Assembly: GCA_016806645.1 (NCBI GenBank)
Contig: JACSYO010000396.1
Span: forward strand, 1,257,501 to 1,321,500
DNA length: 64,000 bases
DNA from: Ophiodon elongatus
Lineage: Eukaryota > Chordata > Actinopteri > Perciformes > Hexagrammidae
Direction: 5' to 3'
Shown: positions 33,326 through 45,485 of the stretch, piece by piece
Numbering within the stretch: position 1 is the stretch's first letter
How the letters are laid out: every line of letters begins with the position of its first letter
Position numbers and translations under genes: made by a program
Notes under the pieces: model-generated
The model's input: only the letters and a program-made list of their open reading frames with translations
What the model was told of the DNA's origin: nothing
The model's database searches: none

Positions 33326-34757
33326 CCATCCATCCATCCATCCATCCATCAATCCATCAATTCATCCCTCCATCCATCAATCCATCAATGCATCCATCCA
33401 TCAATCCATCAATCCATCAATGCATCCATCCATCAATCCATCAATCCATCAATCCATCAATCCATCCCTCCATCCATCCATCAATCCATCCATCCATCAA
33501 TCCATCAATTCATCCCTCCATCCATCAATCCATCAATGCATCCATCCATCAATCCATCAATCCATCAATCCATCAATCCATCCATCCATCAATCCATCAA
33601 TGCATCCATCCATCAATCCATCAATCCATCAATCCATCCCTCCATCAATCCATCAATCCATCAATCCATCCATCCATCAATTCATCAATTCATCCCTCCA
33701 TCCATCAATCCATCAATGCATCCATCCATCAATCCATCAATCCATCAATCCATCAATCCATCCATCCATCAATCCATCAATGCATCCATCCATCAATCCA
33801 TCAATCCATCAATCCATCCCTCCATCAATCCATCAATCCATCAATCCATCCATCCATCAATTCATCAATTCATCCCTCCATCCATCAATCCATCAATGCA
33901 TCCATCCATCAATCCATCAATCCATCAATCCATCAATCCATCCATCCATCAATGCATCCATCCATCAATCCATCAATCCATCAATCCATCAATCCATCCC
34001 TCCATCCATCCATCAATCCATCCATCCATCCATCAATCCATCCATCCATCAATCCATCAATCCATCAATCCATCCATCCATCAATCCATCCATCCATCAA
34101 TCCATCAATCCATCCATCCATCAATCCATCAATCCATCAATGCATCCATCCATCAATCCATCAATCCATCCATCCATCAATCCATCAATGCATCCATCCA
34201 TCAATCCATCAATCCACACACATCCATCCATCCATCAATCCATCAATCCATCAATCCATCCATCCATCAATCCATCAATGCATCCATCCATCAATCCATC
34301 AATCCATCAATCCATCCATCCATCCATCCATCAATCCATCAATTCATCCCTCCATCCATCAATCCATCAATGCATCCATCCATCAATCCATCAATCCATC
34401 AATCCATCAATCCATCAATCCATCCATCCATCAATCCATCAATCCATCCATCCATCAATCCATCAATCCATCAATCCATCCATCCATCCATCCATCAATC
34501 CATCAATTCATCCCTCCATCCATCAATCCATCAATGCATCCATCCATCAATCCATCAATCCATCCATCCATCAATCCATCAATGCATCCATCCATCAATC
34601 CATCAATCCATCAATCCATCAATCCATCCCTCCATCCATCCATCAATCCATCCATCCATCCATCAATCCATCCATCCATCCATCAATCCATCAATCCATC
34701 CATCCATCAATCCATCCATCCATCAATCCATCAATCCATCCATCCATCAATCCATTC
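33326..34757. repeat. CATC/CAAT satellite, 1.4 kb
   Basis: The array is built from CATCCATC and AATCCATCA tetramers with TGCA, TTCA and CCTC variants. Lines 33541-33720 are repeated exactly at 33721-33900, and identity runs on to about 33953, giving a 180-bp higher-order unit. The tetramer has no stop codon in any plus frame, so long repetitive frames of 456-509 codons exist on all three plus frames. They are artefacts. Confidence 0.98.
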
Positions 34758-35250
34758 ACCTGGCATCCAAACGGGATGTCGTTTGGAGCGGTGAAATCTT
34801 GCAAATGCCATTAGGATCAGAGGGAGAGGAGAGGACGAGGAACCAGATTTTTTCCACAGATTATTTGTCTCATGTATTACTGTCAGTATATAGTGACAGT
34901 TTGTAAAAATATTTTTATAAATGTCACCAACACAGTGCGCTGCAGTGCCTAACAACCTCAGTGTTACTAAAATCTTGGTTACGTCATGTTTACGACAATT
35001 AAGTTAACTCAGTACATGCTGTAATTATCGTTTATCATTTATATTTCTATGGTGGGAGCTTGCCCATTAATGAACAAATAAATTACTAATCAATGTACAT
35101 GATGTTGTAAAAATAGTGTGTCTGAATACATTTTCTGATTGCAGGAAATAATGAATGAATAGTGTGAGAAGTTCAAATTCTATATTCCTATCACTTGTGC
35201 AGTGTAGAGGAAAAATTATCATTAATCTTTGTATTACATACTACTCTCTG
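34758..35250. other. Non-coding interval
   Basis: AT-rich. Nothing recognised. Confidence 0.35.
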
Positions 35251-35259
35251 TGTTTTACT

Positions 35260-35682
35260 GCTCTTATGGCCTGGGGGAAAGCATGACTGGTCCTTTCAGT
35301 TGAACTTCGACTGAACTACAGATGTCTTGTCTGGTTTCACTGAACTTCCACTGAATCACTGATTACATTAACCTTTTCCTGTCTGTCCAAGCCAAGAGTA
35401 TGCCTTCATTTTGGAAAGTCCCAGGTTTTTTTATCACGTCTGAAGCCTCTTTGTTTGTATGATTAAGACATATCTAACCCTGTCATGAATGTAAGTATTG
35501 ACTCTTTGTCCTTATGCATATAAAACCCTGGTAAGGATGCATTCGGCACCGATTCCCAGGCAGTCGCTTGATTGACACTTGTTGATTTCGGTCCTTCTGC
35601 GCAGAAGTCTATTAAATAAACAAAGCCAAATTCCTCTTTGTAGGTCTCCCTTTATTCGGTCAAACTTCCACCACATGCAGCA
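35260..35682 (+). mobile_element. Probable solo LTR
   Basis: An LTR-like order is visible: a TATA motif with downstream sequence (GCATATAAAACCCTGG near 35517), an AATAAA polyadenylation signal (ATTAAATAAAC near 35610), and then CTCTTTGTAGGTCTCCC and TTTATTCGGTCAAACTTCCA. The last wording is typical of the U5 end of vertebrate endogenous retroviral LTRs. The right end is probably near the CA at 35676-35682; the left end is uncertain. No internal coding region follows on either side, so it is likely a solo LTR. Confidence 0.5.
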
Positions 35683-35883
35683 ATTACAGAGAAGCAGTCC
35701 GTGCCAATGAAAATCTTAGGTGTCAGGCACCCTCCAACAATGCTTATTAAATATGTATAAGGAGAAAATCCCCCAATTAAAGCCAAATCTGAATTGAAGA
35801 CATACAAAATATAGAGCTAAAATATAAACAAATAAAATATAAATCAAGTGATATCAATTTGTTTACACAAAATTGTGTAGGCA

Positions 35884-36115
35884 GAGTTCTTTAGTTGTGT
35901 GGCCTGCCGGACGAGGCTCTCCCTGAGCCTGGTGGTGTGGGACCGGATGCTGCGGTACCGTCTGCTGGACAGTAGTCCCATTGATGGAGATGGGGTAAGT
36001 GTCCTTCTCCCTGTTTCTTCCTGTTGTCCACGATCAGCTCCTTAGTTTTTCTGACATTTCGATGGAGGTTGTTGTCCTGGCAACAAGATGTCAGACCACC
36101 TCTCTTGTTTATACC
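35884..36115 (-). pseudogene. LINE reverse-transcriptase internal fragment
   Basis: Minus-strand translation includes CCQDNNLHRNVRKTKELIVD, followed by NRKKQGEGHLPHLHQWD. This is the conserved 'WCQDNNLxLNVSKTKELIVDFR' segment that follows the catalytic YADD region in L2/Rex-like LINEs. Downstream wording (LRESLVRQA-type) also fits with a frame change. It is a truncated dead copy. Confidence 0.75.
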
Positions 36116-36604
36116 AGGTTGTAACCGTGTTTGTTTGTGCTGTAAAGTTGGACATTTTAACATGTTCATCTCTGGGGATTGACTTGCATTTCGAGGGACA
36201 GCCTCAAGTGGCCGTTTATGGAACTGCACTTCCACATTGGCTTAATTTTTCAGCTCCAGAGGTTGCCGCTTGGTCCCGGTAAGTTGAGCTGATGTTTTAG
36301 ACTAATGAAACAGCCCTTGAGTATAGGCAACATTAATGAAACCAGGGGAAGTACGCTTGATTCAAAGCCCGGTCAAAGAATGCATCCCTCCGTCCTCTAA
36401 AGTGTGGAAGTATTTCAGACAGAGACCCAGCAACGCGGTGCTCTGGAAACTCTCCAAACTGGAAATGGTTTATCACAGCAGTGCACGAACGTGTCCTGTT
36501 TCATTTTTGTCCCCACCAAAGCATGATATATCAGGATTATCAACACATTCTTTGACTATGGGTAAATTATTAGTATATTAATCTGGATTTTAAAAATGTG
36601 TCTT

Positions 36605-36706
36605 TGGCATAATCAATAAATTAGTTGTTAGACTTATTGACTCATCGAAAAAAAGGATCATTAGATCAATCAATGAAAAAATAATCATTAGGTGCAGTCC
36701 TAGACG
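36605..36706. repeat. hAT-like repeat J, fragment
   Basis: The segment has 'attgactcatcg', 'gatcaatcaatgaaaaaataatcattagg' and a terminal GTGCAGTCCTAG. This is the right-end style of a common teleost element with TCGATTAAT words. Related segments occur at 41395-41990 and 58945-59085. Confidence 0.55.
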
Positions 36707-37288
36707 CTGTAACTTAGCTGGCTAGCAACATCTGGTTTTCATTGTGCAAGAATCCGGTGACAGTACAGCAACAGATACAATTTTTCTCTCTCTTTTTTTT
36801 TTTTGCAGAGCATTTCATTTATCGATCGCTGTCGGGGTGGAAAGAGAATTTCTACAAATATAATAAAAAAAATCCTTCTGATATAAATCTCCTGCCATGG
36901 CTTTAAGACGGTAGCATAGATTCTCCTAAATGAGGGAGTTTGAATGACGGAGCGTTTTCTACTGTTCCACGCGTTGTAAGTCACTCTGGATGCACGCGTC
37001 AGCTAAATGCCAAAATTGTAAATGCAAATGAGACAGGTACAAGACCGAAAACATGAACAGCGTTTGATTACTGCTCCGAGCAGGTGCTGCCTTTGTGTGA
37101 GGGAGTGTGTTTTAGGGGGCTGGTTGGGGTCAAAGGTTCCTCTGCATTTAGCAACATCTGTTTATAATATATTCAGGATTTCAAATAAGATTCTATTTAT
37201 TTTCTCCTGTTTATGTTTCTCCGTTCATTTGACAATTGATTACTCTTATCTTTTAGGCATAACTACAATGACAGCGTACCAGCCTATT

Positions 37289-37300
37289 TGTGTGTGTGTA

Positions 37301-37336
<36 letters not shown>
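37289..37336. repeat. (TG)n microsatellite
   Basis: Interrupted TG array of about 48 bp. Confidence 0.95.
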
Positions 37337-37339
<3 letters not shown>

Positions 37340-37444
37340 GTCCGTGAGAGGCTCAGTTGGACATCAAATAATAGGCCATCATCAATCCCTGTCACACTCT
37401 CCAGGGACTAGGGAGGAGGGGGATTGGGGACCAGGTCAAGAGCG

Positions 37445-37460
37445 AGTGTGCGAGTGTGCG

Positions 37461-37491
<31 letters not shown>

Positions 37492-37492
37492 C
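37445..37492. repeat. (TG)n microsatellite
   Basis: Interrupted TG array with CG variants at the left. Confidence 0.95.
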
Positions 37493-37605
37493 TACTCTAA
37501 GAGATGGAGTAAATGTGGACGAGACAAAGGAAGGGTTATGGGCTTTAGAACAATGTACGAGGGATGTGTTTGTGTGTAAGTTGCCATGATGGGGTAGAGC
37601 ATCTG

Positions 37606-37608
<3 letters not shown>

Positions 37609-37636
<28 letters not shown>
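37609..37636. repeat. (TG)n microsatellite
   Basis: About 14 TG units. Confidence 0.95.
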
Positions 37637-37640
<4 letters not shown>

Positions 37641-38204
37641 GACTAACATATGGACCATGCACACAGGCCTAGCAACAGCGTGTCATTGAGCATATCTTAT
37701 CTGCGAAGAATGGCAGCAGTAAGAATGTTATCGCCGCTTGCTGCTGATGTTATTATTATGGTATGTTTCCTTCAGTCAGAGCTACGCTAATATGTTCTTT
37801 CTGTCTGATAAAATGTGTCATCTTCCTTGCTGTTTTTTTCTCTGGCACTGAAAGACCCCAACCCCCCGCCCCTCACAAAGACTACTTTTCTGTGGAGGTT
37901 TCTAAAGCAAGGCTGTGTGAGCGATAGTCACAGAAACCATACACAGCCTGTATGTTTAGCCTTTGACTATATTGGAGTTTTGTTCTGTGTTCAGACTAAA
38001 AAGCAATACATCTCAGACTGAAATAGTTAAAAGCATTACAATTATATATAATCATAGGTTTTTTTCGGAGTTATTTGTTAAAACTAACTTAAAGAAAACA
38101 TGAATCAAAACATATATTATAGAGGAATATCTTGATATGAATGTAACTCGATTCATGGATACTTCTGTCGTTAAAGTGAATATCAACAGTGTTTGTTTAC
38201 AGCA

Positions 38205-39480
38205 GTTGCTAAAGTGGGGCGGGTTGTGGCAGGTCCCTCCGCCAATCAGCACTCTTCTTTTGTCGAGCTCGTGCTGGAGAGGCGGGACTCGCGGCCCTTT
38301 TAGCCAATCAGCGTCTACCTTCCTCAGCGCTGGGAGAAGTTAGCAGTCTGCTGCCAGTCCGGTCCGTAGCCACGATGGATGCAATACCATGCCTTCTGTT
38401 CGTCCTCCTGTTCGGGACAAGGGTACAAGAAAGCACCGGTAAGTGCCCCTTGAATGGACAACAGCGAGTTGTGGTTCGGTTTTTTTCCCCGTGTTTCTCG
38501 GAAGTTGCACTCTCGGGTCGGACCAGTTCTGCCAGAAAACGCTCTTTGTTCAAGAAGCCTGAAGAAGCAGAGAGTGTGTCTAACTAAGATGGCGCAGGGT
38601 CGGCGGCCAGCCTGCTGCTGCCTGTCTGAGGAATGTTTATTGTCTGGGGGGGGGGGGACGAAAAGGAGCAGGCAGCTAAAAGTCACATTGGGCTTAAAAA
38701 GGGCGGACGGCTCCAGCCCGGGATCAAAGCGGGCCTCTCTTCGGCTAGATTCTGGCTCAGCTTCGGGGACTCTGCTTTCCCAACAAAGAGCAGCGGAGCC
38801 CGTCCGGAGGAACAGTTCTCAGCTGCGCAAAAACTAAGTTGGCAGAATCACTAAGTGGACGTTTCTTTTCATATTTTTTGTTGTTGTCAACCACTGGTTG
38901 TTAATTCACAGTGTGGTCGGAGCACGTCCCTCCTCAGTGTCTTTCGGAGCACCGAGTTGAACTGCGCAAGTTTGTTTTCTCGGGACCGAGTGCCTCATCC
39001 CAGGTTACCGTTATCTCTCGGTGGTCCACTCCGTGTTTGTCTCTCAGAAGCTAGGACGGCCTCGCGCAGCGGTGTTTGCGTAGCTCTCTGGACTCTTTGA
39101 GAGTAAAGTGGGCGCGAGCTAATGTCAGAGTAGTTTGCCCCCTCCTCCTCCTCTCGTCTAATTAGTTTGTTAATGAACTGCCGGTGGTGTTAACTGGTGG
39201 TTTGACTTGCTCTTTTAATAGCCGTCTAAACTTCACTTCTCTGCACCACCGCGGTAGCCTGCTAGCTCTGAGCTGCTTTATCGCAGCGTTGAACCAGAAC
39301 AGAGTTGTTTTTCTGGTGACATTTCCATGTTCCGCTTTACGTGAACGAGCCTTCGGTGTCCGGGAAATAACAGTTTCTCTGAGGCGGCGGTGACGACAGC
39401 ACAGGGCTTCTGATCCGTTGTCACCGCGGTAAAAACAGCTTTGCTGTCAGAAGATGTCCTGCCCTCCCGGCCCCCCCCCG
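38205..39480 (+). promoter_or_regulatory. CpG-rich promoter of the gene starting at 38375
   Basis: CpG density rises sharply over this interval. A GC box GGGGCGGG lies at 38215-38222, with two CCAATCA motifs (NF-Y type) at 38242-38248 and 38304-38310. There is no TATA box. The arrangement is that of a housekeeping or developmentally used CpG-island promoter. Transcription probably starts around 38320-38360. Confidence 0.75.
38375..38438 (+). CDS. First coding exon, signal peptide of an unidentified protein
   Basis: ATG at 38375 in good context (CCACGATGG) opens 21 codons, MDAIPCLLFVLLFGTRVQES plus T. The exon ends one base into the next codon at a consensus donor (CACCG|GTAAGT at 38439). The peptide has a short n-region, a hydrophobic core (LLFVLLFG) and a polar c-region, as in a cleavable signal peptide. 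Signal-peptide exons ending in phase 1 are usual for receptors and extracellular modular proteins. No following exon with a convincing acceptor and recognisable domain was found up to 64000, so the first intron is probably longer than 25 kb. The protein cannot be named from 21 residues. Confidence 0.7.
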
Positions 39481-41154
39481 CCCCCAGGTGGCAGCGACCG
39501 GGTGCGCCGAACTTCGTTCAAAATGTGCTATTCCCATTCTGCGTTGTGCCACTGAAGTCTCGTCTGTCGCTTTGTTGAACCCTCCCGTTGCATTCGGGGT
39601 GCACCCTTCCAAACTCGACTTTAAAAACAACAGCCTTCCGTGAAGGTGGGTGAAGGCTGCGGGTTGACGCGTTTCTCGGGGACCCGAAAGCACCACTTGG
39701 CCTCTTTCAATCCCGCCGAACAGGCGAGAGTCTCCCAAAGACGCCCGGAGGAATGTTGAGCCCTGTGTGATGGGGTGTTTACGGTCCCCGATAAACGGTG
39801 CGGAATTACCCCCGCCAGATTTGCAAATTGGACTCGGCATTTGTAGCTCCCCATTATATGCACCAGTCACAACCGCTGCCACACATTACTGCTGGCACTC
39901 TCATTACGATGAGATTATTTAATTTTCATTTCGCATCGGAACCGCGTGCGCTTTTCTTTGTTCCAGCAGTCAGCGCATCGCTAAAGGAGAATTTCTCCCA
40001 GGTACAAACAGCAGATAGTGTTTTTTTCCCTTCTTCTTTTTCCTCTTGACTCACGCGCTTCCTTTGTGTGACATTCCTTTGTGTGTGGGGAGAGGGAGCC
40101 TCATCATGAGGGAAGGAGCGTGCTTTTCAAACGGCATACATAAAGATGTTATGTGAACCTCCCCGTGCCAAAAGCAGGGGGGGGGTCGTGTCCTCATATA
40201 CCCCATCACTCCCTCAGACTGCAGGCTGCTTATTAAATTGGTATGTTTGCTCAAGGATGCCTAAGAAGATGAGGGGAATGTCCAGCAATGGGGGATTGCC
40301 ATGGCACGGGTCCTCTGTCGAAGCCACATCATTTCCATCAGAAAAGAAGACGATGTTATAAGAGAAACGCAGATAATTTGACCCTGCTGATGAGGAGACT
40401 CGGTAGACATTTCGGATGCCAGTCGCACGGATATCCAGGCTGTGTCAGGTTTTATACATAAACATTCACAGAGGGGTTTGTGTGATTTATTCGGAGAGCA
40501 CCTGGTGCCATTCACACTTCAGTGTGTCACGTCGCTTTTCGGCGTTTCAGCACCACACCCCTGCAGCGGCGTTCACACAAAAGCATCCGCGCGTGCACGT
40601 CCGAGCGCTGGCAGAGGGGCTAAATTGGGTGGTGTCACTATTACTCTCCTCATCCCACCAGCCTCAGTCATCTTCATGCTCTGTCACTAGTTTCTCTAAC
40701 CCCTCCAGTTTTATTTGTCTGCTCTGGGGTCTTGCGCCTCTCCCTCTGCCCCTTTTAGGCATAGTAAGTAGTGGGGGGGGTACATATTTAGCTGGAGTGG
40801 TTGGTATAAAGGGTATGTGTCAGCACTCTGTCAAATGCAAACCACTGGCAAGGGAGACTCACAATCATCCCCGACTGTCCCAGACAACGGAGGATGTTAT
40901 CTCAGCCCTTCTTGCGTGCGCTCCGGGGTTTGCTACCGGTCATGAAATAACGAGGGATTTGGGCAGGTGTGCGTCCCACTCGCACACTGCAGAGTACACA
41001 CTATGTGCTAAGGGCAACGTTACAATGTTTTGGCAGTTTGAATGCAAGAAACAAACAGGAAATGCCCCAAGGCGTGTGCTGAAACCGTGTCATTGGAATG
41101 CGCTTTTCTCATTTCTGTCGTGACCGTTTTAAGAAAAAAAAGAAGCTAGTCCAA

Positions 41155-41191
41155 TGTTTTTTTATTTTTTTTTTTTATTTTTTTTTTATAA
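41155..41191. repeat. Poly-T tract
   Basis: About 37 bp of T with a few A interruptions. Confidence 0.9.
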
Positions 41192-41394
41192 AAGACATTT
41201 ATTACTTCATCTGCTTGGCTTGAGAGCTGTCTCACACTCGTCCACAAGTTTTCCACTTTTTCAGATCTGAGCAGCAGCGTTTTGTGGAGTATCCCTGTTA
41301 TGTGTGGGTGGAAACATTATGTCCTTAATTACAGAAACCCTTAGCGAGCCCATACTCCACTTTGAGATATGCCACCTACAGTACTCAACATGGA

Positions 41395-41990
41395 ACTAAA
41401 ACAACAAAGCAATTAATCGATTAGTCAATCAACCATAAATTAATTGGGAACTTGACATTTGGTCTTTTCCGGTCGAATTTGGCAATGTAGCTGGATAGTC
41501 TTTATAGTAAACAGAATATCTTTGGGTTTTGGACTGTTGCTGGGACTCACCCTGGAGTCTGGTCAGGAGGGGTGTACGGGGACTGAAATTGAGATCTGTA
41601 CTTTGACATGGAGAGGCCTTTTGTCAGCGCCTGGAGGATGCAGGCCGAAAGTGGGTTGACCATAACTTTAACAATAATACAGTTTTTGTGGTATAAAATT
41701 TGGTCCAAATTGGGAGGATCCCCTCCTTTTTAATATTGAAAGTATTAGATCGATCCAGTCTGACAAGCAGCTTTCGGCCAAGAACCATACAGTAACTACT
41801 GGTATGAGAAGGTGATGACTAAAAAGCTCTAAGCTCCGGCCGGTTAGGCCTGAAACGGATCAGTGGCTCGGGAGTCTTCCCTCACTTCACGTCGGTTAAT
41901 TGTGATCAGGTTTCGTTATGGATTAATTGAGAAGCGAATCGACAGATTAATCTGTGATGAAAATGCTAATCAGTTGAAGCTCCGCTCCAA
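41395..41990. repeat. hAT-like repeat J, fuller copy
   Basis: The left end has GCAATTAATCGATTAGTCAA. The right end has GGATTAATTGAGAAGCGAAT, then 'cgacagattaatctgtgatgaaaatgctaatcag', close to the consensus right end of this teleost family. The middle is degenerate. Limits are approximate. Confidence 0.55.
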
Positions 41991-44740
41991 CAGACACTAG
42001 GATAATGTGGCGTGTAAAACACATCTCCCTGGTTCCTGATCGTTCTGCCTTTTGTGGCGCTGCCTCATCAATTGAAGCAGTTTACCGATAAAACCAAAAA
42101 TATCAAGTCGAATGGTGGTCTGACAATCAACAGGCTGAAAGGATTTGATAATATACAGCATATATTGTATTGTCACTCTTGGTTTTCTGTGATCAAATGT
42201 GTTCAGGCAGCCAGAAACAAGAGTGTTTGTTTATGAATCCGGTACCGCAGTCTGCGTAGAAAGGAGCGGCTGAGCCGGTGGATCAAGACCTCTTCGTGGT
42301 GATCAAAACCTTCCCACTGTTATGATCGTGTACGTATCGTGCTAAAAGTGGTGCGCAGCCCATGAGTAATGGAAGGCAAAGTGTTCACTCCTTTTAGAAA
42401 AGACAGGATATTTTTTCAGGAAGCAGCAGTCATGGGATTTTTCATCAAGGCCACTGTGGGAGCTCTGCTTTCTCGTCTCTGCAGGGTTCAACAGATATAT
42501 GTTGTGGTGTGTTTTATCTTGAGACTGATACCGTAAAAATCTCCACAGAGGCCACTGGGAGTCAATATTTTGCACTTACTTTTCCGCTCCACCGTGCTCC
42601 CTCCCCAGCCACTGGGGGCCATTTCTTTTTCCCGCGTCGGTAGTGTGTGTTTGCACAAAGGGCTTGTGTGGCGTTGTTTTTCTGGGCGCTGCTGCTGCTG
42701 CTGTCGGTACCAGCAGCGGAGGAATGCCAGGCATGCCGGGTGACCCCCGGACGCCCGTTGTCCCGGCCCAAGGAACCACGACTAATTGGAGGGGTTGTAG
42801 CCATGCCAGCGGCCAGTCGGATTCAAAGGCACCAATGCGTTAATGAACGCCCACCCCTCCCGCCCTCACGGGGAGGCCCGGGAATCACAACCGCCACTGC
42901 TGATTCTAGAGGGGCGAGAGTTGTTCCCATCAGGTGGGAATAAGAATTGGAACCACTCACAAATCCTAGTAGTAGTAGTTAAAGAAACTGGTGGGCTAGA
43001 CACCGACTTTGCCATATGTACCGAATGCAACATCGGCCTGCTGAAGTCACACGTGGTCTAATATATTTCACTGGAGTGAGGCGCTTTGAATTACACCGAG
43101 GTGAGGCAGAAGCGAAGAAAGTCATTGGAGCGTTTCCGTTCCTGCATCTCGAACATGAAAAGCTCCTCATGTCTTGATGCAGTTGCGTGTGATGCGTCTC
43201 CGCAACAGTTTTCAGTCAAGTGGCAGCATTTTGAACAAAGGGCTCTCTGATGAGGAGACGACCCGGAAGGCAGTCAGGGTCCAGGTTTGTGTTCAGTCCA
43301 TGGTGAGGCTTCTCTGGTACTGTTTCACAAGGTGACTTGGCCCAATTTGAGGATCAATGTGTTTACATGCATGAAGGGGTCGGCATGGACCAACAACCAC
43401 ATCGTCCAATAGACTGCCAACGTAGTTTTGCAGGCCCAACATGTTGTCAGCGTTTTTTTCTTTCTTTCTGTGAGTATCGTATTCCTCGCAGGAGTGTGAC
43501 AGATCACAAAACACAAGCTTTGGATGGTTTTCACGGTTTTGGTCACTGATGGGATCAGCAGAAAAACAAAAAGTAAAGTATGTGACTTCTAGAGATGCTG
43601 CATCACATTTTTTAAATCTTTTATAGCACTTTGTACAAGGCTCCAGACTATTATTTTTTTTCACCACTGTTTCCAAAAAAATATTTCCATAGCTTTGAGG
43701 TCAGTGTCAACCTCAAATTCTAATTGTTATTCTTTTACTTTGTTATTGTCATTTATAGCAGTTATTTGCTTAAAAACAAACAATTAAAATAATACGGAAA
43801 TTAAAATTTTATTGAATTATGATTACTTAAAAATAATCTTGTCATTAGTAGTTTTGATTGTAATTTTACTATAAGCTGCTCATGTTAAGAAATTAAATGG
43901 GTCACAATTCCCTCTCTGTCCATTTTTTATTATTATTATCCCAGATCAACCTTACTTACACCACTAGTTTGTTTTAGGAGTTCAGAGAGGGAAAGACTCA
44001 CCGTGGCAGCTGTGCATGGGGCTGAAGGGTGCAACCTCATACACAAACTAATTGTCAATTAATTGTCAAAGTCTGACTAAGGCGTGAAAATAATCTAATG
44101 AGTGGACTTCCACAGCCGGACACTAGGTTGTTTGCAATTCAGACACATGCTCACAGTGTCTCCCGCTCCACGGTCAGTCCAAATGCTCTGATTTAAGGAA
44201 AGACCTCCTGAGGCTACAATGTAATATCTCACAAATTCACCCACAGTGTGCCTCAAAGGCAATGTAGAGGTTACAACTCAGTCTGAATCTGGGTTTTACC
44301 AGCTTATGGCAGTACACTTAAGCATTTCTGAATAATCAGTTTAGTGTGGCTTGACTTTGATTCTTTACCTCTTTTGTTTTCTTACCAGAGTACAAAACCA
44401 CAAGTTGACGGCACCAGTGCAGAGCAAAGAGAAACGCAGCTCTGCAACCTTTTTTAGCAGACACGTCGTCACGCTGAACATGTATAACGTGGGGGAAACT
44501 GCAAAAAATAAAATAAAGAAATAGCCGACTTTCTGCTGCGTCTGAGATTCCGAATGCAGGCATGTGGCTCGTTATGCCTCCTCACACGGGGTACAAGCAG
44601 ACAGTCAGCCGGTTCACTCTAAGCTGTGACTCAGCTGCTTCAAACAGCACTATCCTCTCTGGCTTCCATTAACGTCCCCCGGGGCCCTCCACCCCACTAT
44701 CCCTGCTTCAGGGTCTCTCTCTGTCTGTCTGTCTTCCTTC

Positions 44741-44825
44741 TAGAGATGCACCGATGGTCAGCTGATCGGCCACAAGCGCAACCGGCCGATGAGTGTCATA
44801 TTTTCTTTTTTTGCCGGGCACATTT
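44741..44825. repeat. hAT-like terminus
   Basis: TAGAGATGCACCGATGGTCA followed by 'gctgatcggccacaagcgcaaccggccgatgag' is the typical terminal wording of a vertebrate hAT-type repeat. The opposite end was not found. Confidence 0.45.
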
Positions 44826-45052
44826 GCAAACGTGCCGTATGATGGTTTTAACCAATTGTATTGACTTGCATTATGATGCGTTCAAGCTCTACTCAGTAAA
44901 ATTTTTTATTGGATTTAGGCAAATCAGGAAACGAGGCTAATATGTGTTCAAATGTAATCCTGTAAAATGTTTTCGGCGAGACACTGGAATAAATCTTGTA
45001 GTTTGAAGGAGATGTTTTTCACAGCAACATGCAATAGATATTAGAGATGGAA

Positions 45053-45071
45053 TTATTATTATTATTATTAT
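45053..45071. repeat. (ATT)n microsatellite
   Basis: Six or seven ATT units. Confidence 0.9.
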
Positions 45072-45458
45072 ATAACTCAAATTCACTTACTAAGGCAAGT
45101 CACTAAAAGTGTGTGTGTGTGAGACAATTGTTAATTGAACACACATCTGCACATTAAACTTGAATTCTATTGTTGTCCCAGCAGTTCTGCATACGTTTGC
45201 CCACGTCAATGTCTAATGACACCATGTTTTCAGATTGATCTACTTTGGCGAGTTTTTTCAGAAATGTTTATTTATTTTTTTTAGTTGGGTGATGCATGTC
45301 ACACTAATCTGTCTCCACCCATGTGGACCGTAGACGGGCATAAACCAAGGCCTCCTTTCCGTGGTGCCACAGCGCCGAGTTGGAGCATCCTGTTTTCTGA
45401 TGGAGCGCAACGAAGCAGAGCCTCGCTGCAACAACGGAGACCGCTGTAGGCTTTATCA

Positions 45459-45485
45459 GAAGAGAGAGAGAGAGAGAGAGAGAGA
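45459..45485. repeat. (GA)n microsatellite
   Basis: About 13 GA units. Confidence 0.95.

Larger units (their letters stand above)
36707..38204. other. Intergenic, upstream of the 38.4-kb promoter
   Basis: Contains three TG arrays. No exon was recognised. Confidence 0.4.

Noticed and set aside
33285..34906. Three overlapping plus-strand open frames of 456-509 codons
   Set aside because: They are translations of the CATC satellite in the three frames (HPSINPSIHQ-type repeats). The tetramer contains no stop codon, so openness is automatic.
42647..42943. 98-codon frame with a strongly hydrophobic, signal-peptide-like start
   Set aside because: The first codon is GTG, not ATG; no acceptor or donor supports it, and an overlapping frame is equally open. 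GC-rich composition explains it.
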